A stretch of 64,000 nt of DNA from Neomoorella carbonis (GCF_045278715.1 NZ_CP136420.1:2604001-2668000), one strand, 5' to 3'. Numbered from the stretch's first letter, positions 37,458 to 47,949 are shown. The notes: generated by a model from the letters alone, not told the origin. Made by a program: numbers and translations.

Positions 37458-40400
37458 CTATGCCCCTACCCCCTGCCGGCGCCGCGCCGGCGACAGCAGC
37501 CGGGCCAGGCGCCGGCCCAGGTCTTCCAGAAGGGTGTACAGCACCGGTACCAGGACCAGGGTCAGCACCGTGGAAGCCATCAAGCCGCCGATAACCGCCG
37601 TGGCCAGGCTGGCGTTCATCTCGGCTCCTTCACCGATGCCGGCAGCGAGAGGCAGCATGGCCAGGATTGTGGTCAGAGCCGTCATCAGGATAGGCCGCAG
37701 GCGGGTGCGGCCGGCCGTCAAGATAGCCTCCTGCCGCGGTACGCCTTCCCGCCTCAGGATGTTGATGTAGTCCACCAGGACAATGGCGTTGGAGAGTACA
37801 ATGCCCGCCAGCATGATGATCCCGATAAAGGCGACAACGTTGAAAGTTCTTCCCGTTGCCAGCAGGGCCAGGACCACCCCTGTTAAAGACACCGGGATGG
37901 AAAACATGATGATAAAGGGGTGGAAGAAGGATTCAAACTGGGCCGCCATGACCAGGTACACCAGGACTACCGCCAGGAGCAGGGCCTGGCCCAGCTGGCT
38001 AAAAGTTTCGTTCATCATCTTGTTCTGGCCGGTGTAATCGATGCTGTAGCCCGGCGGCAGCTTGAGCTGCTCCATCTTCGCCCGCACGTCGCGCAACACT
38101 TCGGCCAGGGGGCGGGCGCCGCTTAAATTGGCGGTGATACTGGCCACCCGGTCCTGGTTGTAGCGGTTGATGGTGCTGGGAGTGGTGTCCAGCTTGAGGC
38201 TGGCGATCTCTTTTAAAGGCACCTGCACCCCCAGAGGGGACAGCACCGTAAGGTTCTCCAGGTCGGCAATGTTGCGACGGCTGGTTTCGGGCAGGACGAC
38301 GCGGATGTCGTATTCGTCACCGCCGGTGCGGTAGCGGGTGGCTACCGTGCCGCCTACGGCCGTGGCCACCACCGCACCGACCTGCCCCGCCCCCAGCCGG
38401 TACAGGGCGGCCTTTTCCCGGTCGACAGTGATCTCTACCTGGGGACGGCCTTTAGCCAGGCTGTTTTCCACGCCTACCGCGCCCGGCACGGCGGCCACCA
38501 GCTGTTGCGCCGCATCAGCAAGCTCTTTCAGGCGCTCCAGGTCGGATCCGTGTATGTCGACCTGCACCGGCGCGCCGCTCATCGCCCCACCGAAGCTGGA
38601 AGAGGTAGTGACGTTGATCCTGGCTCCTGCGATTTTACGGACCTGCGCCCGGATAGCCGCCGCCACCTCGGTCGAACTGCGACGGCGCTGCTCCAGCGGC
38701 ACCAGATTGATATTCAGGCTGGCTGCCTCCGGCGTCTCACCGCTCATAAAGCTGGCCCTGCCGCCGGTACTGCCGATCTGCTGGTAGATGCTCTGGACCT
38801 CCGGCTGCTGCCGGGCCACCTGCACCACCTGGTCGGCTACCGCGGCGGTGGCCTCCAGGGTCGAGCCTTTGGGGAGCTCGATGGATACGTTGACGGTTCC
38901 TTCGTCGGTGGCCGGCATGAACTCAACCCCCACCGCCGGCACCAGGGCCAGGCTGCCGGCAAAGATGAAGGCCACCGCCGCTACGGTCAGCTTGCGGTGC
39001 CGCAGGGCCCAGTTCAGGAAGCGGCTGTAGGCGTTGCTTAAACGCGCCAGCCACAGGCCGTTAACCAGGCTCTGCCAGAAACTCCGGGCTGTCGTGGCCT
39101 CCGGGGGCAGGGTGCCGGCCAGGAGGCGGGCCGCTACAGTGGGGGTGACGGTCATGGAGACGGCCAGGGAAGCCATCAGGGAGAAGGCCACCGTCAGGGC
39201 CAGGGGGCCGAAAATCTCCCTGGCCATTCCCTCGATAAAGGCGATGGGCAAAAAGACGGATACGGTGGTCAGGGTGGAAGCCACCACGGCCGTGGTCACC
39301 TGCCGGGTCCCCGAGACGGCTGCCGCCATGGCTTCCCGGCCCTCCTGGCGGTGGCGGTAGATGTTGTCAAAGACAACAATGGCATCGTCAACCATGCGGC
39401 CTATCCCCAGGGAGAGGCCGCCCAGGGTCATCATATTGAGGGTCATCTTGCCAAAATAGAGCAGGACAAAAGTCGTAATTACCGAGATAGGAATGGTGAG
39501 GCCGATGACCAGGGTGGCGCGGAAGTTCCGCAGGAAAATGAAAATAATCAGCATGGCCAGCAGCCCGCCGTACAGCATATCCCGGTAAACGCCGCTGATG
39601 GCGCTTTCGATGTAGCGGGACTGGTCGACTACCGGCTCCAGGCTTACCCCCGGCGGCAACTCCTTTTGCAGCTCCCTGATAGTTTGTTTAACGGCATGGG
39701 CGATCTGTACCGTATTGCCGCTGGTCTGTTTCTGGATGGACAGGCCGATGGCCGGCCGGCCGTTGAAAAGGGCATAGTTCTGCCGCTCGGCATGATAATC
39801 CCGTACTTCCGCTATATCGCCCAGGCGCACCGTCCCCGCGGCGGTGGTCAGGGTTACCTGGCGGACCTGGTCCAGGTCTTTAAACTCGCCATCGACCCGG
39901 ACCAGGACGTCCTTGCCGGCGTCACTGACCTTGCCGGCGGAAAAGGTGCTGTTCTCCGCCTGCAGGGCCTGGACCACCTGGCTGATGGACAAACCGTAGA
40001 GCTGCAGCCGGGCCGGGTCTACCAGCACCTGGATCTCGCGTTCCAGGCCGCCGGTGATGTTTACCGAGGCGACGCCGTCCAGACGCTCGAGACGGCTCTT
40101 GATGGTGTTTTCCGCCAGGTCTTTCAGCCGCTGCTCGTCCATGTCGCCGTACATGGCCAGGGTCATCACGGGCATCATGTTCGGGTCAAACTTGATGATC
40201 ATCGGTTTATCTGCTGCCTCGGGTAAAAAGCGCTCAACCTGGTCGACTTTCTCCCGCATATTCAGGGCCGCAAAATCCATATCCTGGCCCCAGTTGAACT
40301 CCAGCAGGACCACGGAAGTGCCGGACATACTGTATGATTGAATATTTTTGACTCCCTGGACCGTGCCCAGCACGTCTTCCAGGGGTTTAGTAATGGTCTT

Positions 40401-40580
40401 TTCAATTTCTTCCGGCCCGGCACCCCGGTAGGTGGTAATCACCGCGGCGTAGGGCAGGTTCAAATCGGGCAGGAGGTCTATCTGCAAGCGTGCCAGGGAC
40501 ACGGCCCCCAGGATGAACGCCACCAGGACGGCCACGGTTACCGCTACCGGGCGCCTGACCAGTGCCTGAAGCCAGTTCAT
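37458..40580 (-). CDS. RND-family (AcrB/HAE1-like) efflux permease
   Basis: A 1040-residue protein of full RND length with two six-helix halves and two large external loops. Motifs include LQALVRRPVAVTVAVLVAFI at the start, the TM4 proton-relay segment GIGRMVDDAIVVFDNIYRHR (two aspartates), and the matching second-half GIVLSNAIVLVDYINILRRE. Driven by proton motive force, RND pumps normally span to an outer membrane through an adaptor and TolC; in monoderm clostridia they act at the membrane. The start overlaps the adaptor stop (ATGA). Substrate unknown. Confidence 0.92.
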   Translation of the reverse strand: MNWLQALVRRPVAVTVAVLVAFILGAVSLARLQIDLLPDLNLPYAAVITTYRGAGPEEIEKTITKPLEDVLGTVQGVKNIQSYSMSGTSVVLLEFNWGQDMDFAALNMREKVDQVERFLPEAADKPMIIKFDPNMMPVMTLAMYGDMDEQRLKDLAENTIKSRLERLDGVASVNITGGLEREIQVLVDPARLQLYGLSISQVVQALQAENSTFSAGKVSDAGKDVLVRVDGEFKDLDQVRQVTLTTAAGTVRLGDIAEVRDYHAERQNYALFNGRPAIGLSIQKQTSGNTVQIAHAVKQTIRELQKELPPGVSLEPVVDQSRYIESAISGVYRDMLYGGLLAMLIIFIFLRNFRATLVIGLTIPISVITTFVLLYFGKMTLNMMTLGGLSLGIGRMVDDAIVVFDNIYRHRQEGREAMAAAVSGTRQVTTAVVASTLTTVSVFLPIAFIEGMAREIFGPLALTVAFSLMASLAVSMTVTPTVAARLLAGTLPPEATTARSFWQSLVNGLWLARLSNAYSRFLNWALRHRKLTVAAVAFIFAGSLALVPAVGVEFMPATDEGTVNVSIELPKGSTLEATAAVADQVVQVARQQPEVQSIYQQIGSTGGRASFMSGETPEAASLNINLVPLEQRRRSSTEVAAAIRAQVRKIAGARINVTTSSSFGGAMSGAPVQVDIHGSDLERLKELADAAQQLVAAVPGAVGVENSLAKGRPQVEITVDREKAALYRLGAGQVGAVVATAVGGTVATRYRTGGDEYDIRVVLPETSRRNIADLENLTVLSPLGVQVPLKEIASLKLDTTPSTINRYNQDRVASITANLSGARPLAEVLRDVRAKMEQLKLPPGYSIDYTGQNKMMNETFSQLGQALLLAVVLVYLVMAAQFESFFHPFIIMFSIPVSLTGVVLALLATGRTFNVVAFIGIIMLAGIVLSNAIVLVDYINILRREGVPRQEAILTAGRTRLRPILMTALTTILAMLPLAAGIGEGAEMNASLATAVIGGLMASTVLTLVLVPVLYTLLEDLGRRLARLLSPARRRQGVGA

Positions 40581-41752
40581 GCCCCCGCACCCCCGTTTAC
40601 AATTTCCACCGGCTGACCTTCACTGACGAAGTCCTGGCCTTTCACGATAACGCTGTCCTGGTCAGTCAGCCCCTTGACGATCTCGACGTTTTTATCGTCT
40701 GCTATACCGGTGGTGACTACCCGGCCTGCCGCCTTGCCTTCAACGACTGTGTAGACTATGTCCTGGGCGCCGCGCTTGACCACGGCGTTTTTGGGGACCA
40801 GGAGGGCATTATTTACCTGCCTGGTAGTGTAGATAACCGTGGCGGCCATACCCGGCTTGACTCCAGCAGGGGCACCGGGAAGGCTGATTTTGACTTTAAA
40901 AACCCGGGAGCGTTCGTCGGCCGCCGGGCTGACGCTGGCGACCCTACCTTTCAGGGCTTCTGCCGCTGCCGCAGGCACCTCCACGGTTACCTCCCGGCCC
41001 GGCTGGAGGTAGTTGACATCCTGTTCGGTAACGCCTATCTCCACCTGGCGGTCGCCGGAAGTCACCAGGGTGACCACCGCTCCCTGGGCCAGGGCGCCGG
41101 GCTCCAGCAGGCGCGCCGCTACTTCCCCGCTCACCGGCGCCTTGATGTATGTATTCTCCAGGGCTACCTCGGCCTGGCGTACGGCCGCCTCGGCGGCGGC
41201 GACCTGGGCGCGGGAGGCCGCCAGGGAGGCGCGGGCTACAGCCAGGTCTTCCTGGCTGACGGCCGCGGCTGTGCGGGCAGCGTCCAACTGCTGCTGGGAA
41301 GCTGCGCCCTGGTCGAACAACGCCTGGGTGCGTTTCAGGTTGGTTTCATCCAGCCCCGCCCTGACTTCCGCCTGCTTCACCCGGGCGTCAGCCTGGTCCA
41401 GGCCGAGGCGCGCCTGCTCCAGGTTCGCCCTTGCCTGCTGCACGCGCGCTTCCAGGTCGCTGTTTTCTAATTCTGCTATTATTTGCCCCTGGACCACTTT
41501 ATCCCCGACATCCACGCGAATAGACTTTATCTTCCCCGGGCTGGCGGCCATTACCTGGATAGTGGCCCCTGCCTGGACCAGGCCGCTTACCCGCACCGGC
41601 AGGGCGATACTGCCCCGCCTGACCGGCGCCAGCTCCACCGGCACCCGTGGTGTTTCCTCCTGGCCTGCCGGATTTTTGCCACAGCCACCTAAAGTTACAG
41701 CCAGGAGGAAAAGGGCCATGATAACGCCGGCGCAGTTCCTTTTTAGCCTCAC
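40577..41752 (-). CDS. RND adaptor lipoprotein (membrane fusion protein)
   Basis: A 391-residue protein starting at GTG 41752 (GGGGGAG eight bases upstream; a longer frame to 41836 runs through the promoter). The signal MALFLLAVTLGGC is a lipobox ending LGGC. Lipoyl halves (MAASPGKIKSIRVDVGDKVV; IKAPVSGEVAARLLEPGALA) flank an alanine-rich coiled coil of about 100 residues, then beta-barrel and membrane-proximal domains. It is coupled to the RND pump by a 4-bp overlap. Confidence 0.9.
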   Translation of the reverse strand: MRLKRNCAGVIMALFLLAVTLGGCGKNPAGQEETPRVPVELAPVRRGSIALPVRVSGLVQAGATIQVMAASPGKIKSIRVDVGDKVVQGQIIAELENSDLEARVQQARANLEQARLGLDQADARVKQAEVRAGLDETNLKRTQALFDQGAASQQQLDAARTAAAVSQEDLAVARASLAASRAQVAAAEAAVRQAEVALENTYIKAPVSGEVAARLLEPGALAQGAVVTLVTSGDRQVEIGVTEQDVNYLQPGREVTVEVPAAAAEALKGRVASVSPAADERSRVFKVKISLPGAPAGVKPGMAATVIYTTRQVNNALLVPKNAVVKRGAQDIVYTVVEGKAAGRVVTTGIADDKNVEIVKGLTDQDSVIVKGQDFVSEGQPVEIVNGGAGA

Positions 41753-41777
41753 GGTTACAACTCCCCCATCTCTAAAT

Positions 41778-41795
41778 TGACCGGATGGTCGGTCA
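41778..41795 (-). promoter_or_regulatory. TetR-type operator of the RND operon
   Basis: TGACCG-GATGGT-CGGTCA: perfect 6-bp arms with a 6-bp spacer, closely like known TetR/AcrR family operators. It lies just downstream of the predicted +1. Confidence 0.7.
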
Positions 41796-41807
41796 CTATT
41801 CGGATTT

Positions 41808-41836
41808 ATAGTAGCATCAGCTGGTAAGATAATCAA
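41808..41836 (-). promoter_or_regulatory. Promoter of the RND operon
   Basis: TTGATT (41831-41836), 17 bp, TACTAT (41808-41813) on the minus strand. Confidence 0.55.
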
Positions 41837-41894
41837 TGCTTGCCATCAATTTTGAACAAAATTTCTCGCATATAAGCTCGCATATAAAAAATAA

Positions 41895-41930
41895 GAAGAG
41901 GCAAGTCGTTGCGCATCTACTTGCCTCTTC
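41895..41930 (-). terminator. Terminator after mbl
   Basis: GAAGAGGCAAGT and ACTTGCCTCTTC form a perfect 12-bp stem with a 12-base loop; TTATTTTTTAT follows on the minus strand. Confidence 0.85.
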
Positions 41931-41941
41931 CGGTAAAATCC

Positions 41942-42976
41942 TCACCGGCCCGGGCGTCGGCCTTCCCAGAAATTGCCCTGCTTTAAAACGTCGAGCATGG
42001 TCAGGGCCTTGCCTGTCCCCAGGGCTACACAGGAAACGGGATCGTCGGCCACATGCACCGGCAGTCCCGTCTCTTCGCTTAAAGTTATGTCCAGGCCGTG
42101 GAGAAGGCTGCCCCCGCCGGTCATGACGATACCTTTGTTCACCAGGTCCGCCGCCAGCTCCGGCGGCGTTTTTTCCAGTACTTCTTTTACTGCCCCGGTA
42201 ATCTGCTGCAGGGGCTCCTGGATGGCAGCGTAGATTTCCCTGGAAGTGATCTTTACCGTTTTGGGCAGGCCGGTTACCAGGTCGCGGCCGCGGACATCCA
42301 TACTGGCTTCGGCCCGGGACGAAGGATGGGCCGTACCAATGTTGATCTTTAATTCCTCGGCGCTGCGCTCGCCGATCATCAGGTTGTGCTCGCGGCGGAT
42401 ATAACGGACAATGGCTTCATCGAGCTTGTCCCCGGCCACCCGTAAAGAATTGCTGCAGACAATACCTCCAAGGGAGAGAACGGCGATGTCGGTGGTCCCC
42501 CCGCCGATATCCACCACCATGGAACCGCTGGGTTCGGCAATGTCCAGACCGGCACCCAGGGCCGCCGCCAGGGGTTCTTCAATGACATAGGCCTGCCTGG
42601 CCCCGGCCTGGAGGGCCGCCTGGCGTACCGCGCGCTCCTCCACGCTGGTAACCCCGGAGGGGATGCAGACCATCACCCGCGGCCGGAGCAGTCCCTGGCG
42701 GCCGCAGGCTTTTTCTATAAAATAGCGCAGCATTTTTTCGGTACTGTCGTAGTCGGCAATTACCCCGTCCCTTAATGGGCGCAGGGCGATGATATTTCCC
42801 GGTGTACGGCCCAGCATGCGCCGGGCTTCTTCCCCAACGGCAAAAATCTGGCCGTTATCCCGGTTAAGGGCTACCACCGAAGGTTCGCGTAACACAATCC
42901 CCTTACCCTGCACATATACCAGAACAGTGGCTGTCCCCAAATCGATGCCGATATCCTGATGACCCAGGCCAAACAT
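41942..42976 (-). CDS. mbl: MreB/Mbl-family rod-shape actin
   Basis: A 344-residue actin-fold protein. Phosphate 1 motif DIGIDLGTATVLVYVQGKGI, phosphate 2 MVVDIGGGTTDIAVLSLGG and adenosine motif IVMTGGGSLLHGLD are intact. ATG 42976 has GGGAGAAAGA upstream; a start ten codons earlier is less likely. It forms membrane-bound filaments that guide wall synthesis. Position after spoIIID matches mbl of Bacillus subtilis, hence the symbol. Confidence 0.9.
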   Translation of the reverse strand: MFGLGHQDIGIDLGTATVLVYVQGKGIVLREPSVVALNRDNGQIFAVGEEARRMLGRTPGNIIALRPLRDGVIADYDSTEKMLRYFIEKACGRQGLLRPRVMVCIPSGVTSVEERAVRQAALQAGARQAYVIEEPLAAALGAGLDIAEPSGSMVVDIGGGTTDIAVLSLGGIVCSNSLRVAGDKLDEAIVRYIRREHNLMIGERSAEELKINIGTAHPSSRAEASMDVRGRDLVTGLPKTVKITSREIYAAIQEPLQQITGAVKEVLEKTPPELAADLVNKGIVMTGGGSLLHGLDITLSEETGLPVHVADDPVSCVALGTGKALTMLDVLKQGNFWEGRRPGR

Positions 42977-43052
42977 TAATCTTTCTCCCTTCCTCTCCCA
43001 GCACAATATTGTTAATTATTCTCCAGAAGAGGAAAGAATTCCTTTCGGCCTT

Positions 43053-43310
43053 TCAGGAAACCCGGGGTTCTTTATATTTTTTTCTGGTAGCTTCCCCACC
43101 CCGCAGGTGCCGCTCGGCTTTGTTGGCGTTGAGCACCGCTCGTACCTCCCGGGCCAGGTTCTTATTAAGGCGCGGCAGGCGTTCGGTAACATCCTTGTGC
43201 ACGGTGCTTTTGCTGACATTAAAAACAGTAGCCGCCTGGCGGACAGTACATCGGTACTCCACGATGTAGGCGGCTATTTGCAATACCCTCTCCTGGATAT
43301 AATCCTGCAT
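43053..43310 (-). CDS. spoIIID: Sporulation transcription factor SpoIIID
   Basis: An 85-residue protein: MQDYIQERVLQIAAYIVEYR, then TVRQAATVFNVSKSTVHKDV TERL, the diagnostic SpoIIID helix-turn-helix, and a basic C-terminal helix. It is a mother-cell regulator acting with sigma-E. ATG 43310 is preceded by GGAGG seven bases away. Genes spoIIQ and spoIID lie upstream and mbl downstream. Confidence 0.95.
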   Translation of the reverse strand: MQDYIQERVLQIAAYIVEYRCTVRQAATVFNVSKSTVHKDVTERLPRLNKNLAREVRAVLNANKAERHLRGGEATRKKYKEPRVS

Positions 43311-43371
43311 GGGGCAGCCTCCCAATTTCAACTCCGCTATAATTTTATTGGCAGGCTGCCGAAAAAAGAAC

Positions 43372-44112
43372 TTATTGCAGGGCGGAAACCGGATCGATGG
43401 CCTTGCCGTTTTTTAGTAATTCCAGGTGCAGGTGGGCTGAGGTTCCGGCTTCGGCCGTACCCGGATCACCCAGCTCTCCCAGGACGGTACCTGCCTGAAC
43501 CTTATCTCCCTTGGCGACCTTGATGCTGCTTAAGTGGGCATAGACGAGCTGATAGCCGTTGTCCAGGTCGAGAATCAGGCGGTAACGCCACGCCTCGCTG
43601 TGCTCTACCTGCTTCACCACCCCGGCAGCGGCGGCTTTAACCTCGCTGCCAGCCGGGGCTTCCAGGTCTACCCCAGGGTGGAAGCGGTAATCGCCAAAGG
43701 CCGGGGCATAGGTAAAGCCGTAGCCCTTGCCCATTTTCCCGGCAACGGGCAGGGCCAGGGAAGGCAGGGCCTCGGCTTGGCCGTCCTCTTCCGTTGCCGT
43801 AGCCGGGGCAGCATGGGCCCCGGTTTGCCCCTTGAGGTCAGGAGGCACGGTGGTAGAACCGGCAAGGGGTTCCCGGGGTGCCGGCGTTCCCTGGGGGGCC
43901 GGTTGCTCAGCTAAGGTGAAGGTCTGGATGGCGGACTTTTTGAACACGGCGTCGTTGGTAACCAGGTAGTAGGTACCGCAAAAGAGAAGGACCAGCAGTA
44001 CCATGTAGAGGCCGCGACGTTTTAATGCCCGCTCAAGCCTCCCAAGGTTTCCCTGTCCGGCCAAGGGGTTCCGTGGTAAAAGTTTTTTCCATGAGGCCAG
44101 AATCTTCAGCAT
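43372..44112 (-). CDS. spoIIQ: SpoIIQ-type M23 peptidase-domain sporulation protein
   Basis: A 246-residue protein with one membrane helix (GLYMVLLVLLFCGTYYLV, about 35-52), a Pro/Ala/Thr linker, and a LytM (M23) domain at about 125-245. All zinc-site residues are visible: RFHPGVDLEA (His, Asp) and AHLHLEL (His-x-His), with YAHLSS between. In B. subtilis the first histidine is lost, while clostridial SpoIIQ keeps it. It should act from the forespore with SpoIIIAH in engulfment. A sigma-F-like promoter lies upstream. Orientation and position match SpoIIQ; assignment to another M23 family is possible but less likely. Confidence 0.87.
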   Translation of the reverse strand: MLKILASWKKLLPRNPLAGQGNLGRLERALKRRGLYMVLLVLLFCGTYYLVTNDAVFKKSAIQTFTLAEQPAPQGTPAPREPLAGSTTVPPDLKGQTGAHAAPATATEEDGQAEALPSLALPVAGKMGKGYGFTYAPAFGDYRFHPGVDLEAPAGSEVKAAAAGVVKQVEHSEAWRYRLILDLDNGYQLVYAHLSSIKVAKGDKVQAGTVLGELGDPGTAEAGTSAHLHLELLKNGKAIDPVSALQ

Positions 44113-44134
44113 GTGGTTGCATCACCTCAGCTGG

Positions 44135-44163
44135 ATTCTGCCCCATTTTTTGGCATTTAATAC
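44135..44163 (-). promoter_or_regulatory. Candidate sigma-F promoter of spoIIQ
   Basis: GTATT (44159-44163), 15 bp, GGGCAGAAT (44135-44143) on the minus strand. The -10 agrees with the GGnnAnAnT pattern of sigma-F. spoIIQ is sigma-F-controlled in Bacillus. Confidence 0.55.
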
Positions 44164-44194
44164 CTAAAAAATGCTTGGCTGTCGAAATAATGCC

Positions 44195-45175
44195 TCATCG
44201 ATTTTCGATTTTTACCCCCCGGTAGTAGTAGGTAAGGATCTCGGCGAAGTTTTTGCCCTCCCTGGCCATACCGTTGGCGCCGTACTGGCTCATGCCTACG
44301 CCGTGACCGTAACCGGTAGTGTCGAAAATGATGCGGTCCCCCTGGACCTGCCAGGTGAAATCGGTTGAAGGCAGGCCCAGGAGCTGCCGTAACTCAGTGG
44401 CGGCAAAGGTCTTGTTACCGATTTTTATGGTCTTGATGCGGCCGGTGGCGGTCTTTTCCAGAACCTTCATGGCCGTACCCGCGGGCGGGTTTACGGCTGC
44501 TGCCGGCACGGCCTTGAGGTTTACCCCCAGCTTCCGGTCCATTTCTTCCAGGGTCAAGGCGATGGTGGTCTGGTAGCGGGGGGCTTCCTTATCCCAGGGG
44601 GAGGGTACGCTCTGAAGGTAGGGCAGGTCCCGGCCCCAAACGGCAGCAGCGCTTTCCGTCCGGCCGCCGCTATTGGCATGGTAAACGGGATCAATGAGCT
44701 TGCCCTGGTAGGTCAGGACCATCCCCTGGGTGGCCCGAACGGCTTCCTGGATTTTGCTTTTATAGCGCCAGAAATTAAAGAAACCCCAGCGCTGCCGCAA
44801 AACGTCATCAGCGGCAAAAGCCTGGCAGTGGGCCGGGTCGGTGCATATATCAGCACCTGGATGGTGGTCGTCGGGCTTGATTTTGGCTTCTTCTATCTTT
44901 TTGAGGGTATAGGTCCGGGCGGCTACGGCCTGGGCTTTGAGGGCTTCCGGCTCAAAGTCGGCCGGCATTTCCCCGGCCACTACCCCGGTTATATACTGCT
45001 CCAGGGGAATGATCTTAATATCACCGTTCTGGTGAAAGTAGACCCGCACCAGCTGCTGACCCGCCTGGACCCGGACCGGCGGCTGGAAAATGCGGATGCC
45101 TTCAATAATAATGGCCGGCAGGATAATTACGGCCGCAAAAATTAAGATAATAAAAATGCCCATTACTTTACGCAT
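44195..45175 (-). CDS. spoIID: Stage II sporulation protein D (lytic transglycosylase)
   Basis: A 326-residue protein with an N-terminal membrane helix (GIFIILIFAAVIILPAIIIE) and the SpoIID core: PLEQYITGVVAGEMPADFEP EALKAQAVAARTY (with the catalytic Glu of GEMP), YHANSGGRTE and DTTGYGHGVGMSQYGANGMA. It cleaves peptidoglycan glycan strands during engulfment as part of the DMP machinery. GGAGGGGGAG precedes the ATG. Tandem terminators separate it from murA. Confidence 0.95.
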   Translation of the reverse strand: MRKVMGIFIILIFAAVIILPAIIIEGIRIFQPPVRVQAGQQLVRVYFHQNGDIKIIPLEQYITGVVAGEMPADFEPEALKAQAVAARTYTLKKIEEAKIKPDDHHPGADICTDPAHCQAFAADDVLRQRWGFFNFWRYKSKIQEAVRATQGMVLTYQGKLIDPVYHANSGGRTESAAAVWGRDLPYLQSVPSPWDKEAPRYQTTIALTLEEMDRKLGVNLKAVPAAAVNPPAGTAMKVLEKTATGRIKTIKIGNKTFAATELRQLLGLPSTDFTWQVQGDRIIFDTTGYGHGVGMSQYGANGMAREGKNFAEILTYYYRGVKIENR

Positions 45176-45250
45176 GGTGCTCCCCCTCCGGTGGGCTTAA
45201 GGTTTTGTCCACCTGCTATGTCCATGTATATGTGGGCTTGACCAAAAAAA

Positions 45251-45270
45251 GACCGCCCCCACAGGCGGTC
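45251..45270 (-). terminator. Second of two tandem terminators after murA
   Basis: GACCGCC and GGCGGTC stem; on the minus strand followed by TTTTTTT. Confidence 0.85.
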
Positions 45271-45285
45271 AGCATAAAAACAAAA

Positions 45286-45304
45286 ATCCGGCGCCACGCC
45301 GGAT
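45286..45304 (-). terminator. First of two tandem terminators after murA
   Basis: ATCCGGCG-CCA-CGCCGGAT, 8-bp stem five bases after the stop region, followed on the minus strand by TTTTTGTTTTT. Confidence 0.85.
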
Positions 45305-45308
45305 ATCT

Positions 45309-46565
<1,257 letters not shown>

Positions 46566-46623
46566 TTTCCCTTGGCCCCTTTGGCTATAAAGCTTATTTA
46601 AATTCTATTATAACATATATCGG

Positions 46624-47478
46624 CTAATACTCGCCACCTAAAAGGGGAGAGCCTAAATACATATACGTGTTGCCATCGGCGGCGTGGTAGCGCAGGGCCA
46701 CGTTAGCGTTCACCGGACGACCGGCTACTTCCAGGGAGCGGGGCAACCGGGGTGAGTAGGCGCTGATGGAGAGGAGTTCACCATCTTCTACGCCCTCGAC
46801 CTTTTCGGCTTTAAGGGCGTCCAGGACGGCCCTGGCCCGCTGCTCCCTTTCTGCCGGTGAAAGTTTCCCGGGAATAACGCCGGTCAGGGTGTAGGTAAGG
46901 TGGGGTTCCACCTGCCAGGACCGGAAAGCCGCCTTCACCCTTTCCTGCCAGGCCAGTATCTCCCTTTCACCCTCCCGGGGCCGGCCTTCAAGGTTGATGA
47001 GGAGGTAAGTCTCACCTCCCTCCCCCGTTCCGGCCAGGCTCTGGAGAGAAAAAAACAGGGCCACCCCCGGCTGCAACTCCCCTTGCCAGTACAGGGCGTG
47101 AAAACCGGCGTCATCCTGTCTGGTAAAATTCGTTATACCCTCCAGCCCCAGAGCGGTTGCCGCCCGGCCGGCCAGGTCGCGAAGGGCCTCGCTGTCCATA
47201 AAAGTAGAATTAAGGCTGCCCCATGCTTCCAGGGCCATGGTATCCAGGCGGGCTCCGCCGGCGATAAAGGCGTTAAATAAAAGGTGGGGTACCTGGTTCT
47301 CCCCGTCCACAGCCTGTCGGATACTGGTAGCGTTTTTACCTGAAGCTAAGAGTTGCCGCGGCCCCGGTAATAACAGATGCCCGGCCAGGGCCAGACCCCC
47401 GATGAAGCTCACGAGGAAAAGTATTAGCAGGACGATCTTGAATTGAAAAGGCAGAGAATTAAATAAAAACCGGCGCAA
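46624..47478 (-). CDS. YwmB-like (TATA-box-binding-like) membrane-anchored protein
   Basis: A 284-residue protein with one N-terminal helix (FKIVLLILFLVSFIGGLALA) and an external domain like YwmB of Bacillus (TBP-like fold family), with conserved stretches such as TYTLTGVIPGKLS and ISAYSPRLPRSLEVAGRPVN ANVALRYHAADGNTYMYLGS. The place between atpC and murA supports the call. Function unknown. Confidence 0.78.
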   Translation of the reverse strand: MRRFLFNSLPFQFKIVLLILFLVSFIGGLALAGHLLLPGPRQLLASGKNATSIRQAVDGENQVPHLLFNAFIAGGARLDTMALEAWGSLNSTFMDSEALRDLAGRAATALGLEGITNFTRQDDAGFHALYWQGELQPGVALFFSLQSLAGTGEGGETYLLINLEGRPREGEREILAWQERVKAAFRSWQVEPHLTYTLTGVIPGKLSPAEREQRARAVLDALKAEKVEGVEDGELLSISAYSPRLPRSLEVAGRPVNANVALRYHAADGNTYMYLGSPLLGGEY

Positions 47479-47485
47479 ATTAAAT

Positions 47486-47529
47486 GCCCCCTTGCAGAAA
47501 TAGGTTCATACCTATTCTTGCCAGGGGGC
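47486..47529 (-). terminator. ATP synthase operon terminator
   Basis: A long hairpin: GCCCCC-TTGCAGA-AATAGG pairs with CCTATT-CTTGCCA-GGGGGC, partly through the middle, around TTCATA. It lies 15 bp after the atpC stop. The U tract is weak. Confidence 0.65.
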
Positions 47530-47544
47530 TAGAGGAATAAACTA

Positions 47545-47949
47545 TCAGAGGGCGCCCGCGGCCTTGAGGCGGGCTACGGCCCGCTGCAGGGCGGCCTCGG
47601 CCCGGGCCACATCCAGGCCGGGCGGCCGTTCCCGCAGGCGCCTTTCGGCCCTCTCTTTCGCCCGGCGCGCCCGCTCCACATCGATTTCTGCCGCCTTTTC
47701 CGCCGTATCTGCCAGGATGACAGCATGCTCCGGCCCGGCTTCCAGGAAACCGCCCGACACGGCCAGACGCTCCTCCCCGCCGCCGTGCTGGCGATAGGTT
47801 ACCACCCCGGCCTTAAGGGGGGTAATGAGGGGGGCATGGCCGGGCAAAATGCCCAGGTAGCCCATGAGGCCCGGCGCGACAACGCCTTCAGCCTCTGTCT
47901 TTAAGGTCACCCTCTCGGGAGTAATAACCTCCAGTTTCAGAGGGGCCAT
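47545..47949 (-). CDS. atpC: ATP synthase epsilon subunit
   Basis: A 134-residue protein with the N-terminal beta-sandwich (LKLEVITPERVTLKTEAEGV VAPGLMGYLGILPGHAPLIT PL) and a C-terminal helical hairpin (EIDVERARRAKERAERRLRE) that can inhibit rotation. It adjoins atpD with no gap, the last gene of the operon. Confidence 0.95.
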   Translation of the reverse strand: MAPLKLEVITPERVTLKTEAEGVVAPGLMGYLGILPGHAPLITPLKAGVVTYRQHGGGEERLAVSGGFLEAGPEHAVILADTAEKAAEIDVERARRAKERAERRLRERPPGLDVARAEAALQRAVARLKAAGAL

